A stretch of 64,000 bases of DNA from Salibacteraceae bacterium. Lineage in GTDB: Bacteria; Bacteroidota; Bacteroidia; Flavobacteriales_G; Salibacteraceae. This document shows positions 61,581 through 64,000 of the stretch, one piece after another. Where the stretch lies: NCBI GenBank assembly GCA_018401875.1, contig JAGYJZ010000004.1:124001-188000 (forward strand). Direction: 5' to 3'. Below the pieces are notes generated by a model that was not told the DNA's origin, did no database searches, and was given only the letters and a program-made list of their open reading frames with translations. The translations under genes were made by a program, and so were the position numbers. The first letter of the stretch is position 1. Every line of letters starts with the position of its first letter.

Positions 61581-63365
61581 TTATAACATCCTCTTGAGCG
61601 TGATGCTTGGGTTCCGCACATTGAAGCGCCCTAAACCTTTGTTCCACAGGTAGATGGTAAGTCTATCGTTTTTCTCAATTGGCACAGCAAGGTCATAGCT
61701 ATACTTCCACTCTTTCCATTGATTTATTTCCAAATCTGGTCGATCATTGATTCGAAAAGCATCGTAGTGCTTTCGTCTGTCTAGACTGTCCTTTACGTCA
61801 ATAACGATATACGACTCGGTAGCTGCATTTTGGGTGAATTCTATTCGCTCGAGCTGGTATTCAATAAATATGCGGTCGTTGACAGATTCTGAAAATCGGT
61901 ATTTATAAACACCATTGTACTCTACTTCTTCATTGAGAATAAATGCCATCGCTTCTTCTGATTGATCAACGTGATGAACATTCCAATGTCCGTCATTGGC
62001 TCCATTCCAATTGCCTGAATATATGATTTGAGAAGAACGATGGTATGGCATAATGTCGTTTCTACCTCCCAATTGCGAAGTATGTTCCGAACCGATTTTT
62101 CCGAACACCCAGATGTAACGAGCTGAGTCCATATTCCACATCGGCAAGATTTGCGCATAGGCTTGATAGCTCTGAAAAGCGTTTAACACCATGCAAAAAA
62201 CGAGAAATGCATAAGCAAAAACACGTTTAATATTTGTGTCCAACACGTTCACCAGCAGTGAAATAGGAATTATAATGATAGCGTAAAAGTCAATCATTGG
62301 CCGCGACCCAAACGACCCACCGTAGTGCCAAGACCACCACGCACTTAGCACATACACCGTGAGCAGGAAGAAAAGTGAATAGTTCCAAAAAGAAAATGCA
62401 TCTTTTTTATAAAGCACGATGAGGCCAGGAATCAGCAGTAAGAAAAGTGGGGAATAAACAATCCAGCCGCGCTTAAATCCTACTAAAAACTCAAAAAATG
62501 CGGGATTCGAAAAGTAGAAGCCTTCATGGGTATAACTCCACACCAACCAGTAACCAGTTTGAATTTTATAAAGCAACAGTTGAATACCTGCGATGCCTAT
62601 AATCAAAACGACACATAAAATTGACCTTCCTGCGTTGTTTAAAAGATAGTTTAAACCACTGCGCAATCCTTTTATTGAGCCGGAAAGAAAAGGAACCGAA
62701 AACAAGATCAAGCCATCTACAGGACGAATCAATACGGTGAGTCCGAAAAACAAAGATGCCCACAAAAGATCGTTGAAATTAGGATCTAGAAAATAACGCA
62801 TCGTGAAAAAGGAAAAAGCCGCGATGGTAAAAAATGAGTAAACATGAGCATTGGTGACCTCTTGTGAGGTATAGTAAAGCATGTTTGTACCTAGGGCCAA
62901 AACGATCACCATTAAGGATTGAACCAACGGCTGAACTTTATAAAGCGACAAAATTTTAAACACAAACAATAGCCCAGCCAAAAGGTAGAACAGCGCGGAA
63001 ATCCCCATGCTGATTTGAAAAGGCAGCTCAAGTCCGTTTATTGAATCATTTGTGATCGAAGTGACGACAAACGCAATCAAGAAAAACGGCAACATGAGCA
63101 GGGCGGTGCCGCTGTAGTATTTATTTACAGGCCTGCCCTCAGAAGCCACAATCGTTCGGCCATTTGCGGCTTGTTGGTCTAAATCATGATCGATAAAAAT
63201 GGAGGTTAAATAGTCGTAATATCCGCGACCATCACCTTTTATTGCACCTTGTCCTGCGTATGAATCATCTCCATATTGTGACCAAGTAAAAGCGATTTGC
63301 AACAATCCTGTGATCAGTATCACCACTGACAACACAACTATTTTCTGTTTAACAGGCCACTTCAT
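61581..63365 (-). CDS. Polytopic GT-C-type glycosyltransferase-like protein
   Basis: A 594-residue protein with about 11-12 transmembrane helices in the first 420 residues and a C-terminal soluble beta-rich domain (about 425-594). The first extracytoplasmic loop has the acidic motif KGDGRGYYDYL, similar in place to the catalytic Asp of GT39/GT83-type lipid-linked sugar transferases. It lies head to head with a polysaccharide flippase, which supports a cell-surface glycan role. The donor and acceptor are unknown. Confidence 0.72.
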   Translation of the reverse strand: MKWPVKQKIVVLSVVILITGLLQIAFTWSQYGDDSYAGQGAIKGDGRGYYDYLTSIFIDHDLDQQAANGRTIVASEGRPVNKYYSGTALLMLPFFLIAFVVTSITNDSINGLELPFQISMGISALFYLLAGLLFVFKILSLYKVQPLVQSLMVIVLALGTNMLYYTSQEVTNAHVYSFFTIAAFSFFTMRYFLDPNFNDLLWASLFFGLTVLIRPVDGLILFSVPFLSGSIKGLRSGLNYLLNNAGRSILCVVLIIGIAGIQLLLYKIQTGYWLVWSYTHEGFYFSNPAFFEFLVGFKRGWIVYSPLFLLLIPGLIVLYKKDAFSFWNYSLFFLLTVYVLSAWWSWHYGGSFGSRPMIDFYAIIIIPISLLVNVLDTNIKRVFAYAFLVFCMVLNAFQSYQAYAQILPMWNMDSARYIWVFGKIGSEHTSQLGGRNDIMPYHRSSQIIYSGNWNGANDGHWNVHHVDQSEEAMAFILNEEVEYNGVYKYRFSESVNDRIFIEYQLERIEFTQNAATESYIVIDVKDSLDRRKHYDAFRINDRPDLEINQWKEWKYSYDLAVPIEKNDRLTIYLWNKGLGRFNVRNPSITLKRML

Positions 63366-63508
63366 CTATCGCGAAGGTCTTGTTTTTCTCACCTTAATTT
63401 GCTTCAGGTATTTTGATGGCGCTATTTGTAAGCAAAGAATGCGAAGTTGAAATCTTTAACAAAGCCGCAGAAATCTCCTCAGATTGGGACGTTTCTTTGT
63501 AGCAACAC

Positions 63509-64000
63509 ATGGCATCACCGTTAAGAAAACTTGTTGGTCAAACAGCCATTTATGGGCTGAGCAGCATTTTGGGTAGGTTTTTAAATTACCTGCTTACTCC
63601 GCTGTATACCAGTAAAATGGTTTTTCAACCCGAGCAATACGGGATCATCACAGAAATGTATGCCTATGTAGCATTTTTAGTAGTGTTGCTCACCTACGGA
63701 ATGGAAACAGCGTTTTTTCGCTACTTCACCCAAGTAAAAGAAAATCCTGATAAGGTGTATTCCACCGCGCTGTGGTCGTTGCTCGTTAGTTCGTTTGTTT
63801 TTATTGTGGGCGTATCAATTTTTGCGCAGCCAATAGCGGAGTTTTTAGGCTATCCCAACGACAAAGAATACATCTCTTGGTTCGGAATTATCGTTGGTCT
63901 TGACGCCCTCATTGCCATACCGCTGGCTAAATTAAGGGCTGAGAATAAACCCGTCAAATTTGCGGTAATCAACTTTGTATTTATCGGGGTCAACATCGGG
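63509..64000 (+). CDS. Polysaccharide/O-antigen flippase (Wzx/MOP type), 3' truncated
   Basis: The first 164 codons are visible and the frame is open to the window end. The sequence begins MASPLRKLVGQTAIYGLSS and shows at least four membrane helices. The starting block (AIYGLSSILGRFLNYLLTPLY) is typical of Wzx and MurJ-like flippases of the MOP superfamily, which move lipid-linked sugars across the inner membrane. A TTTCTTTG element (one mismatch) ends 9 nt before the ATG. Confidence 0.88.
   Translation, partial: MASPLRKLVGQTAIYGLSSILGRFLNYLLTPLYTSKMVFQPEQYGIITEMYAYVAFLVVLLTYGMETAFFRYFTQVKENPDKVYSTALWSLLVSSFVFIVGVSIFAQPIAEFLGYPNDKEYISWFGIIVGLDALIAIPLAKLRAENKPVKFAVINFVFIGVNIG

Noticed and set aside
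63416..63502. A 28-codon reading frame (starting MALFVSKECEV) between the GT-C-type gene and the flippase gene.
   Set aside because: Too short to judge, no recognisable motif, no proper promoter box; it ends inside the flippase leader.
1..64000. CRISPR arrays, insertion sequences, prophage or integron features.
   Set aside because: No spaced direct repeats, transposase, integrase or terminal inverted repeats were seen on either strand.

Overview
The window is a compact, gene-dense chromosomal segment of a Bacteroidota bacterium, most likely of the order Flavobacteriales or a close relative. The evidence is type IX secretion system (T9SS) genes (a PorZ-like propeller protein, a SprE/PorW-like TPR lipoprotein, a PorG/DUF6089-like barrel and a subtilase with a T9SS sorting domain), DUF4837 and DUF4175 proteins, an ATP synthase operon without atpD/atpC, and repeated TAnnTTTG promoter elements just upstream of start codons. 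No phage, IS element, CRISPR array or obvious foreign island was seen.

Layout. 1-6.6 kb: end of a TlpA-type thioredoxin protein, ferritin, RNase R, a LytTR response regulator and a large MORN/YwqK-repeat protein. 6.6-7.0 kb: the only long spacer, AT-rich. 7-19 kb: rpiB plus a PLP dehydratase; a cell-wall pair (lytic transglycosylase, DUF4837 lipoprotein); plsC-gatC-tatA-gatA, in which tatA is only 54 codons; trpS; and two overlapping amidohydrolase-family genes. 19-34 kb: a small membrane protein, hflX, a Tsp/Prc protease, the T9SS-exported subtilase, an internally duplicated secreted protein, an ECF sigma factor with its membrane partner, a PorG-like barrel, a phosphoesterase, tRNA-Cys, folB and gltX. 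34-43 kb: DUF4175, an RsbW-like ATPase, ybeY, mnmG, porZ-like, recO. 43-53 kb: a Lys-rich repeat protein, tRNA-Asn, a PfkB kinase, a YceI-like lipoprotein with an orphan biotin carrier protein, an M1 peptidase, rnhA/M23 and sprE/porW. 53-59.3 kb: bactofilin and atpI-(membrane protein)-atpB-E-F-H-A-G. 59.3-64 kb: a histidine kinase, enoyl-CoA hydratase, a GT-C-type membrane protein and a flippase cut by the window end.

The most interesting signals lie outside the genes. Two parS-like palindromes bracket mnmG exactly. With the atp operon on the same side and a change in prevailing gene strand near 34 kb, this suggests an origin-proximal, ParB-loaded region. All nine convergent protein-gene junctions are packed into -4 to +5 nt. 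A 12-bp hairpin separates atpE from atpF. Fourteen exact TAnnTTTG boxes sit just before genes, mostly 4-22 nt from the start, and they move several start codons and imply very short or absent leaders. I did not find a clearly new multi-gene system; the nearest candidates are the parS/mnmG arrangement and the uncharacterised secreted repeat proteins at 26.9 and 43.3 kb.
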